From positions 1-64,000 of the forward strand of contig JBBQLH010000005.1 of NCBI GenBank assembly GCA_038327685.1: a DNA stretch of 64,000 nucleotides. Reading direction: 5' to 3'. Both the position numbers and the translations under genes were made by a program. Shown piece after piece: positions 7,969-16,700 of this stretch. Under the pieces are notes generated by a model that was given only the letters and a program-made list of their open reading frames with translations, was not told the DNA's origin and ran no database searches. Numbering within the stretch: the stretch's first letter is position 1; every line of letters begins with the position of its first letter. Origin of the DNA: DASQFQ01 sp038327685. GTDB lineage: Bacteria > Actinomycetota > Thermoleophilia > Solirubrobacterales > Solirubrobacteraceae.

Positions 7969-8011
7969 CCCTTGATCGTGAGCCCTCGGCGAGGCGCCAA
8001 CCGGCCGGGCC

Positions 8012-8317
8012 CTACTCAGTCGGTTTAGACGAGAGCCGTTTAAGAGCGTCATCCACCTCAGCCCGCGCGTTCGCGCCGGCGGCGACGTTCTCCTGCTGAA
8101 TCTCCAGGTAGACCTCTTTGCGGAACACCGGGATGTCCCGCGGGGCCTGGATGCCGATCCGGACCTTCTCGCCCATGATCGATAGAACCGAGACCTCGAT
8201 GTCGTCGCCGATCATGATCGACTGATTTGACTTGCGGGTCAGTACGAGTATTGCGCCGTCTCCCTGCCGAGTCGAGCGTTGTTCCGACCGTACCCCACGG
8301 GTTCTCTCCTCACCCAT
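8012..8317 (-). CDS. csrA: Carbon storage regulator CsrA
   Basis: RNA-binding post-transcriptional regulator. The canonical protein core LVLTRKSNQSIMIGDDIEV, then GEKVRIGIQAPRDIPVFRKE, is complete. The normal initiator position before LVLTRK is ATA (Ile) at 8251-8249, with GGGAGA placed 7 bases upstream. The only standard in-frame start is ATG 8317, which adds 22 untypical residues and has no good ribosome site. The true start is therefore uncertain (79 versus 101 residues). fliW and flagellar genes, the usual neighbours, are absent. Divergent from the gene at 8420. Confidence 0.9.
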   Translation of the reverse strand: MGEERTRGVRSEQRSTRQGDGAILVLTRKSNQSIMIGDDIEVSVLSIMGEKVRIGIQAPRDIPVFRKEVYLEIQQENVAAGANARAEVDDALKRLSSKPTE

Positions 8318-8419
8318 TTAATTCTGCTGACCGGACGAGGTTAGTCGTATTCCCCCGGCTTTGAAATGGGGCGGCCACCCGAGTGGCGTCCGGGGCCGTG
8401 CGCTAGGGTCCCGCCCGCC

Positions 8420-8992
8420 ATGAGTCGCCGATCGCTGCGCCCTCAGCTCAACCAGATCCGTGGATGGGTCAGGCAGGGCCGCACAGACGCCTGGATCGCC
8501 CACCAGCTCGAGGTCACGGTCCAGCAGATCCAGTCCTTCAAGCGCGAGAACGAGCTCGAAGCGGACGGGGACGCCACCGAGGCGTTCGAGGAGGTCGACC
8601 TCCGCGCGGAGGACGACGCCGCCATCGCCGCCGAGCTCGAGGCCGAGGAGGCGCGCCGCGCCGAGGAGGAGGCGAAGCTGGCCGAGGAGGCCGCCAAGCG
8701 CGCCGCCGACGAGGACGCAGAGCGGGCCGACGAGGACGGCGAGAAGAAGAAGCCCGCCCCCCGCAAGCGCGCCCGCCGCGGCGGCCGCACCCGCCGCCGC
8801 GAGGATGCGCTGGGCCCGTTCGAGGGAACCTTCGACCACGGGGAGGAGGGCTACGGCCTGTGGCTCGACCCCGCCGTCGAGGACAATCCGACCTACGCGG
8901 AGCATTGGGCTGGCCACCGGCCCGTCGAGGTCGCGATCGAGGAGGACCAGATCGTCATCCGTCGCGCCAGTGGCGGTGACGACGACGACTGA
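8420..8992 (+). CDS. Hypothetical protein with N-terminal HTH-like region and charged coiled coil
   Basis: 190 residues. The N-terminus (LNQIRGWVRQGRTDAWIAHQ) resembles a short helix-turn-helix. Then comes a long Glu/Ala/Arg-rich helix, a basic PAPRKRARRGGRTRRR patch and a folded C-terminal region with GYGLWLDPAVEDNP. The basic stretch suggests nucleic-acid binding. No family recognised. Its 3' end overlaps the start of the GNAT gene. Confidence 0.65.
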   Translation: MSRRSLRPQLNQIRGWVRQGRTDAWIAHQLEVTVQQIQSFKRENELEADGDATEAFEEVDLRAEDDAAIAAELEAEEARRAEEEAKLAEEAAKRAADEDAERADEDGEKKKPAPRKRARRGGRTRRREDALGPFEGTFDHGEEGYGLWLDPAVEDNPTYAEHWAGHRPVEVAIEEDQIVIRRASGGDDDD

Positions 8993-9749
8993 GCTGGCGC
9001 GCCTGCGGGCGCACCGGCGGGCGCTGTTCGAGCGCCAAACCACGCGTGCGGAGCCGTTCGCGCACGGCACCGCCTTCTTCACCCCCGCGCATCCCACCAA
9101 GTGGGATCTCAACCTGCTCGTCGTCGAGGACGCGTCCGAGACCTCGGCCGCGGCGCTGTTGGCCGAGGCCGAGCGGCTGCAGGCGCCCGCCGGGCTGCGC
9201 CATCGCAAGGTCGAGGTCCACTCCGGCGGAGACGCGCTCGTGGAGGGCTTCACGGCGGCGGGCTGGACCGCCGAGCGGGTCGTCGTCATGCTGCTCCACC
9301 CGGATGCCGACCAGCGCGGCGACGCGCCCGCGGTGGTGCGCGAGGTCGAGTTCGCGGCCGTGCGGGACCTGATGGAGCAGTGGTACAGCGAGGCCATGAG
9401 CGTCGCCGAGGCCCGCGACCTCGGCGCCGCCGACGCCGACACCGCGCGCACGAGCGGCGGGCGCTACTTCCTGTCCGAGCGCGACGCCAAGCCGGCGGCA
9501 AGTTGCATGCTGCTCGCGAGCGACCACGCGGTCGGCCAGGTCGAGGAGGTCTACACCGCCCAGCAGCACCGCGGCGCGGGCCTGGCGAGCGCGGTCATCC
9601 GAGCCGCGATCGCCGCCGCCCGGGAGCGCGGCGACGACCTGATCATGATCATGGCCGACGCCGACGACTGGCCACAGCGGCTCTACGAGCGGCTCGGGTT
9701 CGAGACGGTCGACGTGTACCGCAGCTTCACTCGGAAGCCGCCCGCGTAA
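8976..9749 (+). CDS. GNAT-family N-acetyltransferase
   Basis: 257 residues from GTG 8976 (GTG 8970 also possible), overlapping the upstream gene by 17 bases. The C-terminal half is a GNAT domain: VEEVYTAQQHRGAGLASAVI holds the Q/RxxGxG/A acetyl-CoA loop, followed by DDWPQRLYERLGFETVDVYR, the usual GNAT end. The N-terminal half resembles a degenerate second GNAT fold. Substrate unknown. Probably co-transcribed with its neighbours on both sides. Confidence 0.8.
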   Translation: MTTTTELARLRAHRRALFERQTTRAEPFAHGTAFFTPAHPTKWDLNLLVVEDASETSAAALLAEAERLQAPAGLRHRKVEVHSGGDALVEGFTAAGWTAERVVVMLLHPDADQRGDAPAVVREVEFAAVRDLMEQWYSEAMSVAEARDLGAADADTARTSGGRYFLSERDAKPAASCMLLASDHAVGQVEEVYTAQQHRGAGLASAVIRAAIAAARERGDDLIMIMADADDWPQRLYERLGFETVDVYRSFTRKPPA

Positions 9750-9759
9750 TACCCTGGGC

Positions 9760-10077
9760 GTGGTGCCGTTCGACACCGCCGCAGACCAATGGGCCGCCGG
9801 TCTGCGCCTCCTCGAGGATGCGCCCGCGGACCAGCGCAGCGTGCTCGAGAACGTGACGCGGCGCATCGAGGCGGAGCTCCGCCGCCGCCTCGGCGGGCCG
9901 TTCACCTCCGAGGAGCTCGTCGAGCTCTACGACGAGGGGACCGACTGGTGCTCTGACGTGGCCTACGCCGCCGCTCCAGACCACCCATATGCCTGGGATG
10001 TCCGCATCGTCGCCGACGCGGCCTTCGGGCGGTACCTGCGCGAGGCCGTCGACTACGCCGGCGGGCGCCGCTTCTAG
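9760..10077 (+). CDS. Conserved hypothetical protein
   Basis: 105 residues starting at GTG 9760. Acidic and helical, with LGGPFTSEELVELYDEG and an aromatic C-terminal part YAWDVRIVADAAFGRYL. Not recognised as a named family. It lies 10 bases after the GNAT gene and so is likely in its operon. Its stop overlaps the end of the convergent ftsB-like gene. Confidence 0.6.
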   Translation: MVPFDTAADQWAAGLRLLEDAPADQRSVLENVTRRIEAELRRRLGGPFTSEELVELYDEGTDWCSDVAYAAAPDHPYAWDVRIVADAAFGRYLREAVDYAGGRRF

Positions 10078-10376
10078 CGAGAGGGCGCGGGCAGGCCCTC
10101 GATGATGTAGGCGCGTTCGCCGGCCTTCACCATGCCGAGCCGGCGCGCCTCGCGCTCCAGCGCCGAGGCGCGTTGGAGCTCGTCACGGTGCGCTCGCAGA
10201 CGATCGTTCTCGACCCGCAGCGTCGCGACCTCCTCGCGCTTCTGGCGCGCCTCTGACCACGTCGAGACCCAGGTGTGCGTGGGGCCGATGTAGAGGTAGA
10301 TCACGAGCCCGAGGACGAACAGCAGCGCCCACCGGCCCAACCGGTCCCAGCGGATGCGGGTGTGCGCAGTGGCCAT
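10074..10376 (-). CDS. Septum formation initiator (FtsB/DivIC-like) protein
   Basis: About 100 residues from ATG 10376 (a TTG at 10421 would add 15). One membrane segment (ALLFVLGLVIYLYIG) is followed by a coiled coil (EEVATLRVENDRLRAHRDEL) and a short C-terminal domain with AGERAYIIE. This is the FtsB/DivIC plan, a divisome protein linking FtsQ and FtsL. It lies immediately downstream of eno on the same strand, the classical eno-ftsB order. Confidence 0.85.
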   Translation of the reverse strand: MATAHTRIRWDRLGRWALLFVLGLVIYLYIGPTHTWVSTWSEARQKREEVATLRVENDRLRAHRDELQRASALEREARRLGMVKAGERAYIIEGLPAPSR

Positions 10377-10432
10377 CTGTTGCGCCTTCGTTCGACGCTT
10401 CGTGACCCCTTCCTTGTGCAACGGGCCGCCCG

Positions 10433-10522
10433 GATGAGGGTTTCGCCTGCCAGGCGAGTTGACTTCGTCTAGACGTCGACTCCGCGCTTATTGCGCGCCC
10501 AACTCGCCGTCGGCGACGTTAC
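10433..10522. repeat. Palindromic repeat element, copy B
   Basis: Core 10441-10522. Left arm TTTCGCCTGCCAGGCGAGTT at 10441 and right arm AACTCGCCGTCGGCGACGTT from 10501, with a 36-base middle not present in copy C. The arms pair as GGCGAGTT/AACTCGCC. It fills the gap between eno and the ftsB-like gene, and the eno TAA stop (10521-10519) lies inside its terminal GTTAC. Confidence 0.8.
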
Positions 10523-11793
10523 GTTCGGAACACAGACCGCCCGGGGTATTCCGCGTCCGCTCCCAGCGCCTCCTCGATGCGCAGCAGCTGGTTGTACTTC
10601 GCCACGCGGTCCGAGCGCGAGGGCGCGCCGGTCTTGATCTGACCGCAGCCGGTTGCGACGGCGAGGTCGGCGATCGTCGTGTCCTCGGTCTCGCCGGAGC
10701 GGTGCGACATGACCGCGGTGTAGCCGGCCTCGCGGGCCATCGTGATCGCCTCGAGCGTCTCCGACAGCGTCCCGATCTGGTTGACCTTGACGAGGATCGA
10801 GTTGGCGACGCCGAGCTCGATCCCGCGCCCGAGGCGCTCCGTGTTCGTGACGAAGATGTCGTCTCCGACCAGCTGGACCCGGTCGCCGAGCAGCTGCGTG
10901 AGGCCCTTCCAGCCGTCCCAGTCCTCCTCGTCCATGCCGTCCTCGAGCGAGAGGATCGGGTAGCGCGAGCAGAGGTCGCCCCAGTAGCCCGCCATCTCGT
11001 CGGGGGAGAGCTCGCGGCCCTCGTGCTCGAGCTTGTAGCGGCCCTCGTCGTAGATCTCGCTGGTGGCCGGGTCGAGTGCGATCGCGAGGTCCTCGCCAGG
11101 CGTGTAGCCGGCGGCCTCGATGCCCTTCATCAGTGCGTCGAGCGCCGCCTCGTTGGACGCCAGGTTGGGTGCGAAGCCGCCCTCGTCGCCGACGCCGCCG
11201 CCCATGCCCTGGTCGTGCAGCCAGGCCTTGAGGTGGTGGAAGACCTCGGAGCCCATCCGCAGCGCCTCCGCGAAGCTCGGGGCGCCGACCGGGACGATCA
11301 TGAACTCCTGGAAGTCGACGGAGTTGTCGGCGTGGGAGCCGCCGTTGAGCACGTTCATCATCGGCACCGGGAGGATGCGGGCCGCCTCGCCGCCGAGGTA
11401 GCGCCAGAGTGGCTGGCGTTCCTCGGCCGCCGCCGCGCGGGCCGCACCGAGCGAGACGCCGAGGATCGCGTTGGCGCCGAGACGCGACTTGTTCGGCGTC
11501 CCGTCGAGGTCGATCAGCGTGCGGTCGAGCCCCTTCTGGTCGAGCACGTCGAAGCCCGCGACCGCCGCGGCGATCTCGCCGTTGACGTTGGCGACCGCCT
11601 TGCCGACGCCCTTCCCCATCCACTTGTCGCCGCCGTCGCGTAGCTCCGTGGCCTCGAACTCGCCGGTCGAGGCGCCCGAGGGGATGGCGGCGCGGCCCTG
11701 GGCGCCCGAGCGCAGGACGACGTCGACCTCGACCGTAGGGTTGCCGCGGGAGTCGAGGATCTGGCGGGCGTGGACGGTCTCGATCTGGCTCAC
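10519..11793 (-). CDS. eno: Enolase
   Basis: 424 residues, full length. Converts 2-phosphoglycerate to phosphoenolpyruvate in glycolysis. Recognised by ARQILDSRGNPTVEVDV at the start, SGASTGEFEATELRDG, GDEGGFAPNL, LSLEDGMDEEDWDGW, and the catalytic region LVKVNQIGTLSET and SHRSGETEDTTIADLAVA. The ATG overlaps the stop region of mazG. The stop codon falls within repeat copy B. Confidence 0.97.
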   Translation of the reverse strand: MSQIETVHARQILDSRGNPTVEVDVVLRSGAQGRAAIPSGASTGEFEATELRDGGDKWMGKGVGKAVANVNGEIAAAVAGFDVLDQKGLDRTLIDLDGTPNKSRLGANAILGVSLGAARAAAAEERQPLWRYLGGEAARILPVPMMNVLNGGSHADNSVDFQEFMIVPVGAPSFAEALRMGSEVFHHLKAWLHDQGMGGGVGDEGGFAPNLASNEAALDALMKGIEAAGYTPGEDLAIALDPATSEIYDEGRYKLEHEGRELSPDEMAGYWGDLCSRYPILSLEDGMDEEDWDGWKGLTQLLGDRVQLVGDDIFVTNTERLGRGIELGVANSILVKVNQIGTLSETLEAITMAREAGYTAVMSHRSGETEDTTIADLAVATGCGQIKTGAPSRSDRVAKYNQLLRIEEALGADAEYPGRSVFRT

Positions 11794-12575
11794 AGGTCTC
11801 CTTCGGTCTCGGCCAGGCGGGCCTGGGCGTAGTAGCCGAGTTGGGCGTCGGGCCCGAGATCGTTCCAGTCCTCCCCGGCGCGTGCGGCGAGGGCGGCCGC
11901 GCCCTCGACGCGGCCGCGGAAGCGGTCCGAGGCGGCGCGCAGCGCGAGCTCGGGATCGACCTTCAGCTTGCGGGCGACGTTGACCGCGGCGAACAGGACG
12001 TCGCCGGCCTCGTGGAAGGCGGCGTCGCGGTCGCCCTCGGCGGCGCGCAGCTCCTCGAGCTCACCCTCGACGGCGTCGTAGGGGACGTGCTCGAAATCGA
12101 AGCCGCTCGAGGCGGCGCGGCGCTGGACCTTGCGCGCGTACAGCGCGCCCGGCAGGTTCTCGGGCACCTCGCCGAAGATCCCCGGCTCGCGGCCCGCCTC
12201 GGTGCGCTTGATCGCGTCCCAGTTGCGCAGCACCTCGCCCGCGCCCTCGACCTCGACCTCGCCGAACACGTGCGGGTGGCGGCGGATCAGCTTCTGGCGG
12301 CAGTGCTCCGCGACCTCGGCGAGGGATCCGGCGCCGCGCTCCTCGAGCAGCAGCGCCAGGAAGTGCACCTGGAACAGCACGTCGCCGAGCTCGTCGAGCA
12401 GCTTGCCGTCGTCGCCGGCCAGCGCGGCGGCCGCGAGCTCGTAGGCCTCCTCGACGGTGTGCGGCACGATCGAGCGCTCGTCCTGCTCGCGATCCCACGG
12501 GCACTCCACGCGCAGGCGGCGGGTGAGCGCGTCGAGGCGCTCGACCGCCGCTGCGGAGTCCGTGGGGTCGCTCAG
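11790..12575 (-). CDS. mazG: Nucleoside triphosphate pyrophosphohydrolase MazG (CTG start proposed)
   Basis: Hydrolyses NTPs to NMPs and pyrophosphate. The core CPWDREQDERSIVPHTVEEA, the EExxE/ExxD helices (LLDELGDVLFQVHFLA and EAGDVLFAAVNVARK) and RHPHVFGEV are all present. The only ATG/GTG/TTG start is GTG 12509, just before CPWD. That would drop about 20 coding-like residues (AAVERLDALTRRLR) that family members have. CTG at 12575 overlaps the TGA of the upstream gene as CTGA and gives 261 residues, close to E. coli MazG (263). This start is inference. Confidence 0.88.
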   Translation of the reverse strand: MSDPTDSAAAVERLDALTRRLRVECPWDREQDERSIVPHTVEEAYELAAAALAGDDGKLLDELGDVLFQVHFLALLLEERGAGSLAEVAEHCRQKLIRRHPHVFGEVEVEGAGEVLRNWDAIKRTEAGREPGIFGEVPENLPGALYARKVQRRAASSGFDFEHVPYDAVEGELEELRAAEGDRDAAFHEAGDVLFAAVNVARKLKVDPELALRAASDRFRGRVEGAAALAARAGEDWNDLGPDAQLGYYAQARLAETEGDL

Positions 12576-13738
12576 TTGGCGGGCGTGGGCGTGGGCTGTC
12601 CGGGCGCCGGAGCCGTGCCGCCGGGAGCGGTGGCCGCTGGCGTCGGCGTGGCCTTCGGGGCGTTCTTGCAGTCCTGCGTGCGGAAATCCGCGGCGCAGTC
12701 CGTCTTCGCCTTCCAGCGCTTGCGGAAGGACTTGACGAACTTGTCCAGCGCCTTCTGCTGGTTCTGGGAGGCGAGCGTCTGCTTGATCGTCGCCTTGGCC
12801 TGCACCAGCGTCTGCTGGGAGGCCTTGGTGACCTTCGTGACCTGGAAGACGTAGTAGCCGAACTGGGTCTTGACCGGGCCGGTGAGCTTGCCCTTCTTGG
12901 CCGCGAAGATCGCGCTGTCGAGCGCCTTCTCCTGCTGGCCCTTGGCGACGGCCGGCAGCTTGCCGCCCTGCGCCTTGGAGGCCTGGTCGATCGAGAACTT
13001 CTTCGCGACCTTCGCAAAGGCCTGGCCGCCCTGGATCGCCTTCTTGGCCTGCTGGGCCTTGCCCTGGCCCTTGGTCAGGACGATCCGCAGGTCACGCCGC
13101 TCGGGCTGCGCGAAGCGTTGCTTGTTCTTGTTGAAGTAGGCCGTGATCTGGGCGTCGGAGACCTGGTCCTTGCCCTTCGTGACCTTCTCGCGGATCTTGT
13201 TCGAGAGGGTGTCCAGGCGGACGCGCTTGATGATGTCCTTCTGGGTCTGGCCGGAGTCCTTGAGGAACTTCTGCCAGTCGGCCTCCTTGGGGAACGCCTG
13301 CTTCTTCTGCTTCTCGAAGGTCTTCTGGATCTCGGAGTCGCTGACCTTGATGTTCTGCTGCTTGGCCTCGCCCTCGATCCACTCGAACGACACCAGCAGC
13401 TGGAGCACCTGGTCGCGCAGGGCGCCGTACTCCTGCTTGCACTGTGTCTTGAGCTGGGCGTCGGTGACCTTGGGCTGGCCCTTGGCCGGCTTCGGCGTGG
13501 TCTTGCGCTTCTGCGCGATGCACTCCGTGAAGTTCGGAGGCTTCGGCGCGGCCGCGGCGGCCTGGCCGCCGGACTTCGACGCGACGGTGAGCCAATGGTC
13601 GAATGTGCTCTTCTCGATCGCGTTGCCGTCGACTTCTGCGACGGCGTTACCCGGGACCCCTCCGCACCCGGCGACCAAGGCTGCGGGCACAAAAAAGGCG
13701 CTAAGCGCCAGCAGTACGAGCATTCTCTTTCTCATCAC
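12572..13738 (-). CDS. SurA/PpiC-like peptidyl-prolyl isomerase lipoprotein
   Basis: 388 residues. The signal peptide ends in a lipobox (LVAGC, Cys25), so it is a lipid-anchored extracytoplasmic foldase. N-terminal chaperone part (VAEVDGNAIEKSTFDHWL), several lysine-rich helices, then a parvulin-type PpiC domain (LRIVLTKGQG ... FSIDQASKAQGGKLP ... KTQFGYYVFQVTKV). The tail is Pro/Thr/Ala rich. It lies between mfd and mazG, an order also seen in Gram-positive genomes (prsA-type near mfd/mazG). Confidence 0.85.
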   Translation of the reverse strand: MMRKRMLVLLALSAFFVPAALVAGCGGVPGNAVAEVDGNAIEKSTFDHWLTVASKSGGQAAAAAPKPPNFTECIAQKRKTTPKPAKGQPKVTDAQLKTQCKQEYGALRDQVLQLLVSFEWIEGEAKQQNIKVSDSEIQKTFEKQKKQAFPKEADWQKFLKDSGQTQKDIIKRVRLDTLSNKIREKVTKGKDQVSDAQITAYFNKNKQRFAQPERRDLRIVLTKGQGKAQQAKKAIQGGQAFAKVAKKFSIDQASKAQGGKLPAVAKGQQEKALDSAIFAAKKGKLTGPVKTQFGYYVFQVTKVTKASQQTLVQAKATIKQTLASQNQQKALDKFVKSFRKRWKAKTDCAADFRTQDCKNAPKATPTPAATAPGGTAPAPGQPTPTPAN

Positions 13739-13783
13739 GCGAAACGAGGGTAGCGGGTGAGTTCTGAAGTCTGTCTAAGAGAT

Positions 13784-16700
13784 TCAGGCGGCCTCGGCCT
13801 GCACCGCGAGCAGCGCGTCGGCGGCCCGCACCACCGCCGGAAAGCGCTCGGACGGGTCGTCGGGCACCCGCATGGACAGCTGTGACTTGCCCGATTCATA
13901 GAGCACGCCGGGGATCTCGGCCCGCAGCTTCTTGGCCCGCACCGAGTCGAGCTCGATCGGCGTGACCGCGAGACGGCCCTGGCGGAACGTGACCGCCGTC
14001 GCCCCTGCCTGGCCGAGCTTGATGCGCGCCTGCTGCAGCACGATCAGGTTCTCGAGCGGCTCCGGCGGCTCTCCGAACCGATCGGTGAGCTCCGCCCGCA
14101 GCTCGGCCAGCTCGGACACCTCGCGGGCGCCCGCGATCCGCCGGTGGACGTCGACCTTGGCCTGCTCGTAGGGGATGTACTCCGCGGGGATGTAGGCGTC
14201 GACATTGACGTCGAGGCGCACGGGCTCCCGCAGGTCCTCCTCGTCCACGGCGCCGTCGTCCATCGAGCGCACCGCCTCGTCGAGCATCTGCATGTAGAGC
14301 TCGAAGCCGAGCGCCGCCACATGGCCGGACTGCTCGTCGCCGAGCAGGTTGCCGGCGCCGCGCAGCTCGAGGTCGCGCATCGCGATCTTGAAGCCCGAGC
14401 CGAGCTCGGTGTAGTCCGAAACCGCGGACAACCGGTTCGCCGCCTCCTCCGTGAGGGCCCCGGCGCTGGGGTACAGCAGGTACGCGTAGGCCCGCTCGCG
14501 CGAGCGGCCGACGCGGCCGCGGATCTGGTAGAGCTGCGACAGGCCGAAGACGTCGGAGCGCTCGACGATCAGCGTGTTGGCCTGCGGGATGTCGATGCCC
14601 GACTCGATGATCGACGTCGAGACGAGCACGTCGGCCGCACCGCGCAGGAAGTCCATCATGCGCTCCTCGAGCAGCTTCTCGTCCATCTGGCCGTGGGCGA
14701 CCGCGAAGGAGATCCCCGGGCACAGCGCGCGCAGGCGCTCCGCCGTCTCGTCGATGTCCTCGATCCGGTTGTGGAGGAAGAACGCCTGGCCGCCGCGCGC
14801 CTTCTCGCGCTCGAGCGCCTGCTTGACCAGCCCCTCGTCGTACTCGCCGACGTAGGTCTTGACTGGGCGCCGGCCCTCCGGCGGGGTCTCGATCACCGAG
14901 ATGTCGCGCACGCCCGCCAGCGACATCTGCAGCGTGCGCGGGATCGGCGTCGCGCTCATCGAGATCACGTCGACCTTCAGGCGCAGCTGGCGCAGCAGGT
15001 CCTTCTGCTTGACGCCGAAGCGCTGCTCCTCGTCGACGACCAGCAGCCCGAGGTCCTTCGCGCGCACGTCGCGCGAGAGCAGCCGGTGGGTGCCGATGAG
15101 GATGTCGGTCGCGCCCTCGGAGAAGCGCTTGACGGCGGCGCGCTGCTCGGCCGGCGGGCGGAAGCGCGAGACGTGCTCGATCGTGAACGGATAGTCGCGC
15201 AGGCGCTCGGTGAAGGTGCCGTAGTGCTGCTGGGCGAGGATCGTCGTCGGCACGAGCATCAGCACCTGCTTGCCGGCGTTGGCGGCCTTGAAGGCGGCGC
15301 GCAGCGCGACCTCCGTCTTGCCGTAGCCGACGTCGCCGCAGATGAGGCGGTCCATCGGCCGCTCGGCCTCCATGTCCCACTTGACCTGCTCGATCGCCTC
15401 GCGCTGGTCGCGGGTCTCCGTGTATGCGAAGGCGGTCTCGAAGTCGCGCAGCCAGTCCGAGTCGGGCGGGAACGCGAAGCCGCGCCGGTGGCGGCGCTCG
15501 GCGTAGAGGTTGAGCAGCTCGCCCGCGAGCTCCTGGGCGGCGCGGCGGGCACGCGCCTTCATCGTGTCCCAGCGCGTGCCGCCGAGCTTCGACAGCGGCG
15601 GATGCTCGCCGCCGGCGCCGACGTAGCGCGAGATCTTCGCCAGCTGGTCGACCGGCATGAAGACCTTGTCCGAGCCCTGGAACTCGAGGTCGAGGTAGTC
15701 GCGCGTGACCCCGGCGACCGTCTTCGTGTCGAAGCCGGCGAACCGCGCGAGGCCGTGGTCCTCGTGGACGACGATGTCGCCCGTGCGCAGGTCGGCGAAC
15801 GAGCGCAGCAGCCCGCGCCCGCGCCCGCGCCGCGTCGGCCGCTCGGTGCGCCCGCGGCGGTGGATCAGCCGGTGCTCGGGGATCGCGGCGAGCTTCAACG
15901 GCGGGCAGACGAAGCCGTCGCGGAGGTTGGCCTCGGCGAACACGAGCCCGCCGTCCTCCGGCTTCCAGCCCGCGCGCAGGCGCTGGAGGTTGTACGCCGC
16001 GCGCTCGCCCTGGCCGCGCTGCGGCCACGTCACGAGGGTGGTGTAGCCCGAGCGCGTGAGCTTCTCGAGCTCGGGCTCGGCCTCGTTGAGCGAGCGGGCG
16101 GCGAACTCCGCCGCCTGGGCGCGGAACTCGAGCGGCTGCGAGCCCGAGATCGAGGACAGCCGCAGCGGACGGCGCGCCTCGAGCGAGGCCACGATGGCGG
16201 GCGGCGCGACGTAGAGGTGATGCGCGTCGGTGTCGTGGAAGGCGGCGCAGACGTCGTCCCAGTGGTCGCGCAGCGCCGGCTCGACGTCCTCGTCGGCGGC
16301 GATCACCACGTCGGTGTGGGCGGGGAAGAGGTCGAGCAGCTCGCGGAAGCGGTCGACCGGCAGCAGCTCGGCGACGTCGGGGCGGCTGTCGGCGTCCTCG
16401 AGAGCGGCGATCTCGGCCAGCTCGCGGTGCTCGGCCGCGAGCTCGGCGGCGGGCGCGATCTCGACCCGCTTGCCCTCCCCCAGCGAGCGCTGGGTGAAGG
16501 TCGAGAACCAGCGCAGCGACTCGATCTCGATGTCGAACAGCTCGACCCGGACGGCGCGCTCCTCGGTCGCGGGATAGATGTCGAGCAGCCCGCCGCGGAC
16601 CGCGAACTGCCCGCGGTCCTCGACCTGGTCGACGCGCTCGTAGCCCGCCGCGACGAGCTGGCCGACGGTCTCGTCGAGGTCGAGCAGCTCGCCCACCTCG

